The notes under the pieces were generated by a model. It did not search any database. It had not been told where the DNA came from and saw nothing but the letters and a program-made list of their open reading frames with translations. Positions 43,912 through 55,021 of a stretch of 64,000 nt of DNA are shown here, in pieces. Position numbers and translations under genes: made by a program. Location of the stretch: positions 62,001 through 126,000 of the forward strand of contig NZ_VFRP01000008.1 in the NCBI RefSeq assembly GCF_006385685.1. The letters run 5' to 3'. Source of the stretch: Amaricoccus solimangrovi. GTDB lineage: Bacteria > Pseudomonadota > Alphaproteobacteria > Rhodobacterales > Rhodobacteraceae. Positions within the stretch are counted from its first letter, which is position 1, and each line of letters starts with the position of its first letter.

Positions 43912-45404
43912 GCGAGCTGGTACGACTTGAAGGGATCGACAAGCATTTTCCCGGCGTCCACGCGCTCAGGGCGGTCGGCTTCGACCTCCGCCCGGGCGAG
44001 GTGCACGCGCTGATGGGCGAGAACGGCGCCGGGAAATCGACGCTGATGAAGGTGCTCTCCGGCGTCTACCAGCCCGACGGCGGCCGGATCCTGATCGACG
44101 GCGCCGAGGTCAGCCTGCCGACGCCGAAGGCCGCGCGCGATCTCGGCATCGGGATCATCCACCAGGAACTGGCGCTGATGCGCGACCTGACGGCGGCGCA
44201 GAACATCTGGATCGGGCGCGAGCCCCGGCTCTCCTTCGGGCGGATCGACGAGGCGAGGCTGAACGCGGAGGCGGAGGCGATCTTCGCCACGATGCGCCTC
44301 GGGATCGATCCGCGCGCCCCCGTCGCGGGGCTCAGCATCGCGCTCCAGCAGATGGTGGAGATCGCCAAGGCGCTCTCCTTCCGCTCGCGCGTGCTCATCA
44401 TGGACGAGCCAACGGCGGCGCTGAACGACGCCGAGATCGCCGAGCTCTTCACGATCGTCCGCCGGCTCCGGGCCGAGGGCGTCGGGATCATCTACATCAG
44501 CCACAAGATGGACGAGATCAAGCGGGTCGCCGACCGGGTGACGGTGATGCGCGACGGCGCGACCGTGGGCACGGTGGAGGCCGCCGACACGCCGATCTCG
44601 CGCATCATCTCGATGATGGTGGGCCGCGAACTGACCGAGGAGAAGGCGGCCATCCCCGACCTCGCGGCCGCGCCCGCGGCGCTCGAGGTCAGCCATCTCT
44701 CGCGCGGCGCGGACCTGCGCGACATCGGCTTCACGCTGCGCAAGGGCGAGATCCTCGGCTTCGCCGGGCTCATGGGCGCCGGGCGCACCGAACTCGCCCG
44801 CGCGATCTTCGGCGCCGAACCGGCGGACACGGGCGAGATCCGCGTGCATGGCCGGCCCGTCACCATCCGGACGCCGCGCGACGCGGTGCGCGCCGGGATC
44901 GGCTATCTCTCGGAGGACCGCAAGCAGTACGGCCTCGCGCTCGGCCTCGACGTGCGGGCCAATATCGCGATGGCGAGCCTGCCGCGCTACGCCGACCGGA
45001 TCGGCCGGATCGACGAGGGGGCGCTCGCCCGCGTCGCACGGGACTATATCCGGACCCTCGGCATCCGCACGCCGGACGACACGCGGGAGGTCCGGCTGCT
45101 CTCGGGCGGCAACCAGCAGAAGGTCGTGATCGCGAAATGGCTGCTGCGCGATTGCGACATCCTGATCTTCGACGAGCCGACGCGCGGCATCGACGTCGGC
45201 GCGAAGGCCGAGATCTACCGGCTGCTCAACGAACTCGCGGGCCTGGGCAAGGCGATTATCGTCATCTCCAGCGAACTGCCGGAGGTGCTGCGCCTCGCGC
45301 ACCGGATCGCGGTCATGTGCGAGGGACGGCTGACCGGCATCCTGCCCGGTGGCGCCTCGCAGGAGGAAATCATGGAACTCGCGACGGAGGGGATGGCGGC
45401 ATGA
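43908..45404 (+). CDS. Sugar ABC transporter ATP-binding protein, L-fucose operon
   Basis: The 498-residue tandem ATPase of the RbsA type has a first half with GENGAGKST, an atypical signature region [15 protein letters not shown] and [10 protein letters not shown]. The second half has a non-functional P-loop (GLMGAGRTE), [17 protein letters not shown] and [14 protein letters not shown]. It overlaps both neighbours by four bases. Given the surrounding enzymes it probably powers L-fucose uptake. Confidence 0.92.
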   Translation: MSELVRLEGIDKHFPGVHALRAVGFDLRPGEVHALMGENGAGKSTLMKVLSGVYQPDGGRILIDGAEVSLPTPKAARDLGIGIIHQELALMRDLTAAQNIWIGREPRLSFGRIDEARLNAEAEAIFATMRLGIDPRAPVAGLSIALQQMVEIAKALSFRSRVLIMDEPTAALNDAEIAELFTIVRRLRAEGVGIIYISHKMDEIKRVADRVTVMRDGATVGTVEAADTPISRIISMMVGRELTEEKAAIPDLAAAPAALEVSHLSRGADLRDIGFTLRKGEILGFAGLMGAGRTELARAIFGAEPADTGEIRVHGRPVTIRTPRDAVRAGIGYLSEDRKQYGLALGLDVRANIAMASLPRYADRIGRIDEGALARVARDYIRTLGIRTPDDTREVRLLSGGNQQKVVIAKWLLRDCDILIFDEPTRGIDVGAKAEIYRLLNELAGLGKAIIVISSELPEVLRLAHRIAVMCEGRLTGILPGGASQEEIMELATEGMAA

Positions 45405-46411
45405 GCGCGACCGGGACGGCGCAAAGCGGGACGACGACGGCGCGCGCCGCGCGGCGCTCGGGCGCGCAGCGGAAGCTCCTCGCCTTCGCGAGCCTGATCC
45501 TGCTCGTCGCGGGTTTCTCGATCGCCAGCCCGAACTTCTTCCAGCTTTCGAACATCATGGCGATCCTCCAGGCCGCCTCGGTCAACGGCGTGCTGGCGGT
45601 CGGGGTCACGCTCATCATCATCACCGGCGGCATCGACCTCTCGATCGGCACGCTGATGACCTTCTGCGCGGTGATGACCGGGGTCGTGCTGACCTGGGGC
45701 GGCATGCCGCTGCCGCTCGGGATCGCGGCGGCGCTCGCGACCGGCGCCTGCTGCGGCCTCGTCTCCGGCACGCTGGTCGCGAAGGCGAAGATCCCGCCCT
45801 TCATCGCCACGCTCGGCATGATGCTGATCCTGAAGGGCCTGTCGCTCATCGTGACGGGAACGAAGCCGATCTACTTCAACGACACGCCGAGTTTCACGCT
45901 GATCGCGCAGGGCTCGCTGATCGGCGCGGTGGTCCCGGCCTTTCCGGTGCCCAATGGCGTGCTGGTGCTCTTCGTCGTCGCCGCGGCCGTCGCCTGGATC
46001 CTCGGGCGGACCGTGCTCGGCCGCTACACCTTCGCCCTCGGCTCCAACGAGGAGGCGGCGCGGCTCTCGGGCGTCAACACCGACGGCTGGAAGATCGCGA
46101 TCTACGCGCTCGCGGGCGGGATCGTCGGGATCGGCGGCCTGCTGATCGCGAGCCGGCTCAACTCGGCCCAGCCCGCGCTCGGCCTCGGCTACGAACTCGA
46201 GGCCATCGCCGCGGTGGTGATCGGCGGCACCTCGCTCTCGGGCGGGCGCGGCACGGTGCTCGGCACGCTGATCGGCGCGCTCATCATGGCGGTGCTGACC
46301 AACGGGCTGCGCGTGATGTCGGTCGCGCCCGAATGGCAGACGGTGGTGACCGGGATCATCATCATCGTCGCGGTCTACGGCGACCAGCTTCGCCGCGGCG
46401 CGGCGCGCTGA
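45401..46411 (+). CDS. Sugar ABC transporter permease, L-fucose operon
   Basis: The 336-residue RbsC-type permease has an N-terminal basic cytoplasmic tail, then [22 protein letters not shown] and the signature [43 protein letters not shown] and [22 protein letters not shown] follow. Start 45401 overlaps the ATPase stop (ATGA). The next gene begins after a 33-base gap. Confidence 0.92.
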   Translation: MSATGTAQSGTTTARAARRSGAQRKLLAFASLILLVAGFSIASPNFFQLSNIMAILQAASVNGVLAVGVTLIIITGGIDLSIGTLMTFCAVMTGVVLTWGGMPLPLGIAAALATGACCGLVSGTLVAKAKIPPFIATLGMMLILKGLSLIVTGTKPIYFNDTPSFTLIAQGSLIGAVVPAFPVPNGVLVLFVVAAAVAWILGRTVLGRYTFALGSNEEAARLSGVNTDGWKIAIYALAGGIVGIGGLLIASRLNSAQPALGLGYELEAIAAVVIGGTSLSGGRGTVLGTLIGALIMAVLTNGLRVMSVAPEWQTVVTGIIIIVAVYGDQLRRGAAR

Positions 46412-46444
46412 ACGGACAAGAACGTGAGCATCAGGGAGGAAAAC

Positions 46445-47392
46445 ATGTTCACCAGACGTGCCTTGCTCGGCGCCGCGGCGGCGCTCTCGCTGGCGGCGGG
46501 CGCGACCGGCGCCTTCGCCCAGGACCAGATGTACATCCCGCTCATCTCCAAGGGCTTCCAGCACCAGTTCTGGCAGGCGGTGAAGGCGGGCGCGGACAGG
46601 GCGGGGGCGGAACTCGGCGTCACGGTCAGCTTCGAGGGACCGGACAACGAGAGCCAGGTCGACAAGCAGATCGACATGCTCGCCGCCGCGCTCGCCAAGC
46701 ACCCGGCCGCGATCGGCTTCGCCGCGCTCGACAGCCAGGCGGCGATCCCGCTGCTGAGGCAGGCGCAAGAAGCCGACATCCCGGTCATCGCCTTCGACTC
46801 CGGCGTCGACAGCGACATTCCGGTGGCGACGGCGGCGACCGACAACCTCGCCGCCGCCGCGCTCGCCGCCGACAAGATGGCCGAGATGATCGGCGGCGCC
46901 GGGCCGGTCGCGGTGGTCGCCCACGACCAGACCTCGCGCACCGGCGTCGACCGGCGCGACGGTTTCGTGAACCGGATGAAGGAGGCGCATCCGGACGTCG
47001 AGATCGTCGACATCGAATACGGCGGCGGCGACCATCTGCAATCGACCGAGATCACCAAGGCGATCCTGACCGCGCATCCCGACATCAAGGGCATCTTCGG
47101 CACCAACGAGGGTTCGGCGATCGGCGTGGTGAACGGCGTCCGGGAATCCGGCGTGAAGGGCGTCACCGTCATCGGCTACGATTCCGGCAAGGCGCAGAAG
47201 GATGCGATCCGCGACGGGCTGATGGCCGGCGCGATCACCCAGAACCCGGTCGGCATCGGCTACGAGACGGTGAAGGCCGCCGTCGCCGCCGCGAAGGGCG
47301 AGCCGGTGGAGAAGACCATCGATACGGGCTTCTTCTGGTACGACAAGACGAATATCGACGATCCGGAGATCGCCGCCGTTCTCTACGACTGA
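46445..47392 (+). CDS. Sugar ABC transporter substrate-binding protein, L-fucose operon
   Basis: The 315-residue periplasmic protein has a Tat-like start (FTRRALLGAAAALSLAAGATGAFAQ). Its Peripla_BP_4 core includes YIPLISKGFQHQFWQAVKAGADRAG, AIGFAALDSQAAIPLLRQAQEADIPVIAFDSGVD and VIGYDSGKAQKDAI. ATG 46445 follows GGGAGGAAA, better than the GTG at 46424. A hairpin follows the stop. The ligand is inferred to be L-fucose from the operon. Confidence 0.9.
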   Translation: MFTRRALLGAAAALSLAAGATGAFAQDQMYIPLISKGFQHQFWQAVKAGADRAGAELGVTVSFEGPDNESQVDKQIDMLAAALAKHPAAIGFAALDSQAAIPLLRQAQEADIPVIAFDSGVDSDIPVATAATDNLAAAALAADKMAEMIGGAGPVAVVAHDQTSRTGVDRRDGFVNRMKEAHPDVEIVDIEYGGGDHLQSTEITKAILTAHPDIKGIFGTNEGSAIGVVNGVRESGVKGVTVIGYDSGKAQKDAIRDGLMAGAITQNPVGIGYETVKAAVAAAKGEPVEKTIDTGFFWYDKTNIDDPEIAAVLYD

Positions 47393-47409
47393 CCACCCCG
47401 AGGAAATGG

Positions 47410-47429
47410 CCGGGGGCGCCCGCCCCCGG
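47410..47429 (+). other. GC hairpin after binding-protein gene
   Basis: CCGGGGGCG-CC-CGCCCCCGG, 17 bases after the binding-protein stop and inside the operon, with no T-run. It is the third such element in this window at the same place in an ABC operon (also 15556 and 30929). Confidence 0.5.
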
Positions 47430-47448
47430 ACCGGAGAATGAGGATATC

Positions 47449-48287
47449 ATGAAACTGTTGCGCTATGGCCCGCCGGGTCAGGAAAAGCCGGGCCTGCTCG
47501 ACGCGGCCGGCACGATCCGCGATCTCTCGGCCCAGGTCGACGACATCGCGGGCGACGCGCTGCTGCCCGAGGGTCTGGCGCGGCTCGCGGCGCTCGATCC
47601 CGAAAGCCTGCCACGGGTCGAGGGCGCGCCCCGGATCGGGCCCTGCGTCGGCCGCGTCGGCAAGTTCATCTGCATCGGGCTCAACTACGCCGACCACGCC
47701 GCCGAGAGCGGGCTGCCGGTGCCCGACGAGCCGGTGGTCTTCAGCAAGTGGACCTCCGCCATCTGCGGCCCGAACGACGACGTGGAGATCCCGCGCGGCT
47801 CGACCAAGACCGACTGGGAGGTCGAGCTTGGCGTCGTGATCGGCAAGGGCGGGCGCTACATCGATGAGGCCGACGCGCTCTCCCATGTCGCGGGCTACTG
47901 CGTGGTGAACGACGTCTCCGAGCGCGAATGGCAGATCGAACGCGGCGGCACCTGGGACAAGGGCAAGGGCTGCGACACCTTCGGTCCGCTCGGCCCCTGG
48001 CTGGTCACGCCCGCCTCGGCCGGCGACATCGACAACCTCGCGATGTGGCTCGAGGTGGACGGCAACCGCTACCAGAGCGGCTCGACCGCGACGATGATCT
48101 TCAAGGTGCCCGCGATCATCGCCTATCTCTCGCGCTTCCTGTCGCTCCAGCCGGGCGACGTGATCTCGACCGGCACGCCGCCGGGCGTCGGCCTCGGCAT
48201 GAAGCCGCCGGTCTATCTCAAGGGCGGCGAGGTGATGCGGCTCGGGATCGAGAACCTGGGCGAGCAGGAGCAGAAGGTCGTGCGCCC

Positions 48288-48291
<4 letters not shown>
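47449..48291 (+). CDS. Fumarylacetoacetase-family hydrolase, probable 2,4-diketo-3-deoxy-L-fuconate hydrolase
   Basis: The 280-residue FAH-fold enzyme has the short N-terminal cap (MKLLRYGPPGQEKPGLLD) and IGKFICIGLNYADHAAESGLPVPDEPVVFSKW-like motifs. The metal-binding region is DWEVELGVVIGKGGRYI, with DTFGPLGPWLVT and STGTPPGVGLGMKPP following. In the fucose route it splits 2,4-diketo-3-deoxy-L-fuconate into pyruvate and L-lactate. It overlaps the dehydratase gene by four bases. Confidence 0.85.
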
Positions 48292-50338
<2,047 letters not shown>

Positions 50339-50374
50339 TCCGGCCGGCGCGCGCCTCCTGCGATACCCCTTCGG

Positions 50375-50410
50375 CCCGGCTTCCGCGGCCCCGCGCCGCC
50401 GCGGGCCGGG
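50375..50410 (+). terminator. Imperfect GC hairpin after the L-fucose operon
   Basis: CCCGGC-TT-CCGCGG, a ten-base loop, then CCGCGG-GCCGGG: a 12-bp stem with a two-base bulge. It lies 37 bases after the last stop, before the channel gene. No T-run, so it is a tentative terminator. Confidence 0.4.
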
Positions 50411-50478
50411 GCTTGGCCCCTCCCCGCCTTATCGATTAGGTGGTCCGACGGGGTCGAGACGACGATCAAGGGGGGAAG

Positions 50479-51519
50479 ATGAGGCCAGAGGACAGGAAGG
50501 ACCCGACCGCCGCCTTCCCGGACGGCCCGCCCCCCGCCCCTGGGGAGCACAGGACGGATCCGCCCTCCCGGCGCGCGCGGATCCACCAGATCCTCGAGCA
50601 GCCGAGCCGGACGGACAGGCTGTCCTGGGCGGTCGAACTCGGTCTCATCGCCCTCGTGCTCGCCAATGTCATCGGGGTCGCGCTCGAAACCGAACCGGCG
50701 CTGCATGCCGAATACCGCTGGGAATTCTTCCTGTTCGACGCGCTCTCGGTCGGGATCTTCACCGTCGAATACGCGCTGCGCCTCTGGGTCAGTCCAGAGG
50801 GCAATCCGAGAAAGCCGCCCTGGCGGGCGCGGCTGCGCTACGCGCGCACGCCGATGGCGCTGGTCGACCTCGTCGCGATCCTGCCCTTCTATCTCGCGCT
50901 GGTCTTCCCGCTGAACCTCCAGGCGCTCCGTGTCCTGCGCCTCTTCCGGGTCTACAAGCTCGCGCGCTACTCCCCCGCGCTGGCGGTGCTCATGTCGGTG
51001 ATCCGCGAGGAGGCCGCCTCGCTGGCGGCGGCCTTCTCTATCCTCGCGATCCTGCTCGTCTTCGCCGCCACCGGCGCCTATTTCGTCGAACGCGCGGCCC
51101 AGCCGGAGAATTTCGGCTCGATCCCCGAGGCGATGTGGTGGGCGATCGTCACGCTGACGACGGTGGGCTACGGCGACGTCACCCCCGTCACGGCGGCCGG
51201 AAGGATCTTCGGCGCCTTCGTCACCGTGCTCGGCGTCGGCGTGGCGGCGCTTCCCGCCGGTATCCTCGCCAGCGGCCTCGCCGATCACCTGCGCCGCCGC
51301 CGCGATCACCTGCGGATCCAGTTCCGCCTCGCGCTCGAGGACGGGAAGATGGACCTCACCGAGGGCCGCGCGATCGAACGGCTCCGGGGCGAACTCGGCA
51401 TCAGCCACGACATCGCCCGCGCGATCTACGACGAGGTGCTGCTGAAGCGCCGGCGCGACGGCGAGGTGGTCTGCCCCAGATGCGGCCACCGGATCCGGCG
51501 CGCCGAGCCGGCCGAATGA
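50479..51519 (+). CDS. Voltage-gated potassium channel, Kv-like
   Basis: The 346-residue six-helix channel has S1-S3 from about residue 55, an Arg-rich S4 (LNLQALRVLRLFRVYKLARYS) and S5. The pore helix and selectivity filter TTVGYGD are at 227-233, followed by S6 (IFGAFVTVLGVGVAALPAGILASGLADHL). The cytoplasmic tail includes a single CPRCGH knuckle near the end, which is unusual and may bind metal with a second subunit. ATG 50479 follows GGGGGGAAG. It is monocistronic between two hairpins. Confidence 0.9.
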   Translation: MRPEDRKDPTAAFPDGPPPAPGEHRTDPPSRRARIHQILEQPSRTDRLSWAVELGLIALVLANVIGVALETEPALHAEYRWEFFLFDALSVGIFTVEYALRLWVSPEGNPRKPPWRARLRYARTPMALVDLVAILPFYLALVFPLNLQALRVLRLFRVYKLARYSPALAVLMSVIREEAASLAAAFSILAILLVFAATGAYFVERAAQPENFGSIPEAMWWAIVTLTTVGYGDVTPVTAAGRIFGAFVTVLGVGVAALPAGILASGLADHLRRRRDHLRIQFRLALEDGKMDLTEGRAIERLRGELGISHDIARAIYDEVLLKRRRDGEVVCPRCGHRIRRAEPAE

Positions 51520-51522
51520 GCC

Positions 51523-51550
51523 TCCCGGCCCGTCCGGAGACGGGCCGGGA
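51523..51550. terminator. Bidirectional hairpin between channel and symporter genes
   Basis: Perfect 12-bp stem TCCCGGCCCGTC, loop CGGA, GACGGGCCGGGA, between convergent stops at 51519 and 51560. Confidence 0.65.
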
Positions 51551-51559
51551 CGGGCGGGG

Positions 51560-52906
51560 TCACTCCGCCGGATGCGGCCTCGCATGGGTGGCGAGCGCCG
51601 CCTCGGCCGCGGGATCGATCCCGAGCGATTCCGCGTCGCCCGCCGCCGGATCGCCATAGACCGCGAGATCCATCTTGCCCTCGCTCTTGGCCACGATGGT
51701 CGAGACCACCGCGTCGCCGGTGATGTTGACCGCGGTCCGGATCATGTCCATCAGCCGGTCGACGCCGAGGATCAGCGCGATCCCCTCGACCGGCAGGCCG
51801 ACCTGCGTCAGCACCATGGTCAGCATGACGAGCCCGACCCCCGGCACGCCCGCCGTGCCGATCGAGGCCAGCACCGCCATCGCGATCACCGTGAGATAGC
51901 CGCCGAGGCCGAGGTCGATGCCGTAGACATTGGCGAGGAAGACCGTCGCCACGCCCTGCATGATCGCGGTCCCGTCCATGTTGATCGTCGCGCCGAAGGG
52001 CACGGTGAAGGAGGCGACCGAATTGTCGACGCCCATCCGCTCCGTCACGCAGCGCATCGTCACCGGGATCGTCGCGTTCGAGCTCGCCGTCGAGAAGGCG
52101 AAGAGCTGCGCCGGACGGATCTTGCGCATGAAGGGCACCGGGTTGAGACCCGAGAAGACCTTCAGGATCACCATCAGCGTGACGAAGAGATGCAGGAAGA
52201 GCGAGCCGACCAGCGTCGCCACATAGGCGAGGACCGGCACGAACAGGTCGATCCCCTGCTCCGCGAAGACCTTGGCGATCAGGCAGAAGACGCCGTAGGG
52301 CGCGAAATGCATGACGATGCCGACGACCTTCATCATCAGCTCGTTCATGTATTCGCAGGCCCGCGCGAAACCCGCGGATTCCTCGCCGAGCATCACCGCG
52401 GCGATGCCGACGACGATCACGTAGAAGATGATCTGGAGCATGTCGCCATTGGTGAAGGCCGCGACCGGGTTGCCCGGCACGATGTTGGCGAAGACCTCCC
52501 AGACCGAGGGCGCCTCCGCCGCGGTCACGCCGCTCGCGTCGACCCCCTCCATGACGAAGCCCTGCCCGGGTCCGACGAGCAGCGCGATGCCGATCGCGAT
52601 GGCGATCGCGATCGCCGTGGTGAGGATGTAGAGCGCGAAGGACTTGCCCCCCACGCGCCCCAGCACGCGGATGTCGCCGATCCCCATCACCCCGGTCAGG
52701 AGGGAGAAGATGACGAGAGGCACGACGAGCATCTTCAGCGCGTTGACGAACATCTTGCCGACCATCGCGAAGAGCCCGCCGACGATCTGCTCGTCGATGA
52801 AGGGCGAGCCGATCCGGTTCGCGATCAGCCCGACCGCGACGCCGAGCACCATGCCGAGCATGATCTTGGTTGTGAGAGACATCTTCCTGGCCGTGGTGGT
52901 AGTCAT
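51560..52906 (-). CDS. Dicarboxylate/amino acid:cation symporter (DAACS family)
   Basis: The 448-residue transporter of the GltP/DctA family has hydrophobic segments throughout. The Ser-rich hairpin motif is FSTASSNATIPVTM, the transmembrane-7 motif NMDGTAIMQG, and the TM8 region LIL-GVDRLMDMIRTAVNITGDAVV contains the substrate-contacting Asp, Arg and Asn. It imports a C4-dicarboxylate or acidic/neutral amino acid with sodium or protons; the exact substrate is not resolvable. ATG 52906 follows AAGGGGA. It is monocistronic, 216 bases behind the VOC gene stop. Confidence 0.9.
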   Translation of the reverse strand: MTTTTARKMSLTTKIMLGMVLGVAVGLIANRIGSPFIDEQIVGGLFAMVGKMFVNALKMLVVPLVIFSLLTGVMGIGDIRVLGRVGGKSFALYILTTAIAIAIAIGIALLVGPGQGFVMEGVDASGVTAAEAPSVWEVFANIVPGNPVAAFTNGDMLQIIFYVIVVGIAAVMLGEESAGFARACEYMNELMMKVVGIVMHFAPYGVFCLIAKVFAEQGIDLFVPVLAYVATLVGSLFLHLFVTLMVILKVFSGLNPVPFMRKIRPAQLFAFSTASSNATIPVTMRCVTERMGVDNSVASFTVPFGATINMDGTAIMQGVATVFLANVYGIDLGLGGYLTVIAMAVLASIGTAGVPGVGLVMLTMVLTQVGLPVEGIALILGVDRLMDMIRTAVNITGDAVVSTIVAKSEGKMDLAVYGDPAAGDAESLGIDPAAEAALATHARPHPAE

Positions 52907-53081
52907 GCCTGATCCCCTTTCCTGGCCCGTGACGATTTCGTGATGCCGGAAGAAGATACAGCCTCGGCGCTCAAAATCGAGGCCTCGTGACGGGAAGAGG
53001 CGGAATCGCGGGCGAACCGGCACGAACCGACGCCGCGACTCCGCCCGTTTGCCCATTTGATCGGCGGAACCCGAAGGCCGC

Positions 53082-53100
53082 CCTTCCCCGCGCGGGAAGG
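53082..53100 (-). terminator. Hairpin after the VOC gene
   Basis: CCTTCCC-CGCGC-GGGAAGG, with further partial pairing of GGCCGCC against GGCGGCC outside it. It lies 22 bases after the VOC stop on the minus strand, ahead of the symporter promoter region. The remaining bases 52907-53081 show no further structure. Confidence 0.5.
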
Positions 53101-53122
53101 ACGGCGGCCCGAGGCGTGAGGA

Positions 53123-53554
53123 TCAGGAGGGGCGCGCGCCCGGCTCGTTCACCGCCCAGTCGAGGCCGAAGGGATCGCGCAGCATGCCCCAGCGGTCGCC
53201 CCAGAACATCCTCTCGAAGGGCATCACCACCTCGCAGCCGGCCGCCACCGCGCGGTCCCACCATGCCTGTCCGTCCGCGACGACGAGCTGGAGATGGAAA
53301 CCCTGGGGCCGCCTCGGCGCCTGCCCCTCGGCGCACATCCCCGTCATCATCAGCGCGCCGCCGTTGATCTCGAGCTGGACATGCATGATCCCGCCGCTCG
53401 CCGCGTCGGCGAACCGGCCGATCTCGCGCGCGGCGAAGGCCCGGGCGTAGAAATCCGCCGCCTCGCCGGCCTTGCCGGGCATCGAGACATAGGGAATGAC
53501 CCCGAGCATCACCCGGGGGGCGAAGGCGGGCGTCTCCATCGTCGTCTCGGCCAT
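53123..53554 (-). CDS. VOC-family (PhnB-like) protein
   Basis: The 143-residue protein of the glyoxalase/bleomycin-resistance/dioxygenase superfamily has GVIPYVSMPGKAGEAADFYARAFAAREIGRF, MHVQLEINGGALMMTG and a terminal DPFGLDWAVN. PhnB-like members often lack a known activity. AGGGGAGGAAG precedes the start. It lies 46 bases downstream of the TetR gene and is probably co-transcribed and controlled by it. Confidence 0.82.
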   Translation of the reverse strand: MAETTMETPAFAPRVMLGVIPYVSMPGKAGEAADFYARAFAAREIGRFADAASGGIMHVQLEINGGALMMTGMCAEGQAPRRPQGFHLQLVVADGQAWWDRAVAAGCEVVMPFERMFWGDRWGMLRDPFGLDWAVNEPGARPS

Positions 53555-53600
53555 TGATCTTCCTCCCCTGTCGCTCCGGCCCTTGCCCGGCCGGAGGGTG

Positions 53601-54206
53601 TCACGCCTCGCGCCGGAACAGGAGGCGCAGGTAGCGCGCGAGGTGATCGACGCCGCGCCGCGCGGCCTCCGGATCCCCCGTCGCCTTGGCAAGCACGAAT
53701 CCGCCCTGCAGCACCGCCTGGACATGGAGCGCGAGGCCTCCGGCCTCCGCCCCGTCGCGCCCGGCGGCTTCGAGCGCGGCCCGGATGTCGGGTTCGAGGC
53801 GCGCCGCGTGGCCGGTGATCCCCTCGGCGCAGGCGGCGCGGATCGCCTCCGAACTCGCATAGGCCTCCTGCGCCATCGTGCCGAGCAGGCAGGTGAATTC
53901 CTCGAACGGGCCGTCGATGATCGCCCGGCGCAGCGCGACATAGCCGAGCACGCGCTCGGCGGGATCGGCGCGCGTCGTCCAGTCCGCCGCGAAGAGCCCC
54001 TCCGCCAGCGCGCCGAAATGCGCCGCCGCGGCGACCGCCAGCGCCTCCTTGGAGCGGAAGTGATGGAAGAAGGCGCCTTTGGTCACCCCCGCCGCGCGGC
54101 AGAGCTCGTCGACCGAGGTCGCCGCGTAGCCCTGGCGGCGGATCACCGTCAGCGCGGCGTCGAGCAGCTTCAGGCGGGCATCCTTGCGCGGGAGGGGCTG
54201 GGTCAT
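53601..54206 (-). CDS. TetR/AcrR-family transcriptional regulator
   Basis: The 201-residue repressor has an N-terminal TetR HTH (LLDAALTVIRRQGYAATSVDELCRAAGVTKGAFFHHFRSKEALAVAAA). The helical ligand domain contains CLLGTMAQEAYASSEAIRAAC, a region conserved in AcrR-type proteins that sense small electrophiles or aromatics. A near-perfect 20-bp palindrome lies just upstream of its start, fitting autorepression, and the VOC gene follows. Confidence 0.88.
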   Translation of the reverse strand: MTQPLPRKDARLKLLDAALTVIRRQGYAATSVDELCRAAGVTKGAFFHHFRSKEALAVAAAAHFGALAEGLFAADWTTRADPAERVLGYVALRRAIIDGPFEEFTCLLGTMAQEAYASSEAIRAACAEGITGHAARLEPDIRAALEAAGRDGAEAGGLALHVQAVLQGGFVLAKATGDPEAARRGVDHLARYLRLLFRREA

Positions 54207-54214
54207 GCGCGCAA

Positions 54215-54234
54215 CATACCAACTGGTCGGTATG
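54215..54234. promoter_or_regulatory. TetR-type palindromic operator
   Basis: CATACCAAC-TG-GTCGGTATG: 9-bp arms with a single mismatch, starting eight bases upstream of the TetR start codon. The length and symmetry match TetR/AcrR-type operators. Binding by the adjacent regulator is inferred. Confidence 0.68.
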
Positions 54235-54259
54235 ACGTCAAGCCGGGGGCGGCGCGGGA

Positions 54260-55021
54260 CTACCCGCCCCGCGCTTCCTCCCCGAGCCGGCGGGCGGCGC
54301 GGTCGACGGCCGCGTGCAGGGCCACGGTGAAGACCGCGAGCACGAGGAGCGCCGCGAACATCAGATCCGTCTTCGCCCGGCCGTTGGCGAGCAGCATCAG
54401 GTAGCCGAGCCCCCGCGAGGAGCCGACCCATTCGCCGATCACCGCGCCGATCGGCGCGTAGACCGCGGCGAGCCGCAGCCCGGAGGCGAGCGAGGGCAGC
54501 GCCGCCGGGATCCGCACCCGCCGCATGATCCCGGCCGGCGTCGCGCCCATGCAGCGCGCGAGGTCGAGATAGCCGGCGGGCGTCGCCATCAGCCCGTCGA
54601 GAAAGGCCGAGGTGACGGGGAAGAAGATGATCAGCACCGCCATCACCACCTTCGCCGTCAGCCCGTAGCCGAGCCAGAGCGTCAGCAGCGGCGCCAGCGC
54701 GAAGACCGGCACCGCCTGCGAGAAGACGAGCGCCGGCCGCGCCAGCGACCGCGCGAGCGGCGAGGCCGCGAGCCCGACCGCCGTCGCCGCGCCGAGCAGC
54801 GTGCCGAGCGCGAGGCCGAGCAGCACCTCGGTGATCGTCGTGAGCGCGTGGCTCGCGATCAGCGCCCGGTTCACCCAGAGCGCCACCGCCACCCGCGCCG
54901 GCCCCGGCAGGATGAAGGGCGGCGTGCCGGCGAGGCTCACCACCGCCTGCCAGAGCGCGAGGCCGATGAGCGCCGCGAGCATGGTCCGTCCGGCCGGTCC
55001 CAGCCGCGATCCGCCGCTCAT
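54260..55021 (-). CDS. thiX: ABC permease for thiamine pyrimidine precursors (ThiX-like)
   Basis: The 253-residue membrane protein has six hydrophobic segments and the BPD-type permease loop EAA (IRRVRIPAALPSLASGLRLAAVYAPIGAVIGEWVG is the coupling region, preceded by MGATPAG). The family is SsuC/TauC/ThiX-like. It overlaps the ATPase gene by four bases and is the last gene of the thiamine operon, so its cargo is probably a formyl-aminopyrimidine or HMP-type precursor. The product is placed in the inner membrane. Confidence 0.82.
   Translation of the reverse strand: MSGGSRLGPAGRTMLAALIGLALWQAVVSLAGTPPFILPGPARVAVALWVNRALIASHALTTITEVLLGLALGTLLGAATAVGLAASPLARSLARPALVFSQAVPVFALAPLLTLWLGYGLTAKVVMAVLIIFFPVTSAFLDGLMATPAGYLDLARCMGATPAGIMRRVRIPAALPSLASGLRLAAVYAPIGAVIGEWVGSSRGLGYLMLLANGRAKTDLMFAALLVLAVFTVALHAAVDRAARRLGEEARGG

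Noticed and set aside
51572-52912. Long charged plus-strand frame opposite the symporter
   Set aside because: Shadow of a membrane-protein gene whose DAACS motifs are unmistakable.
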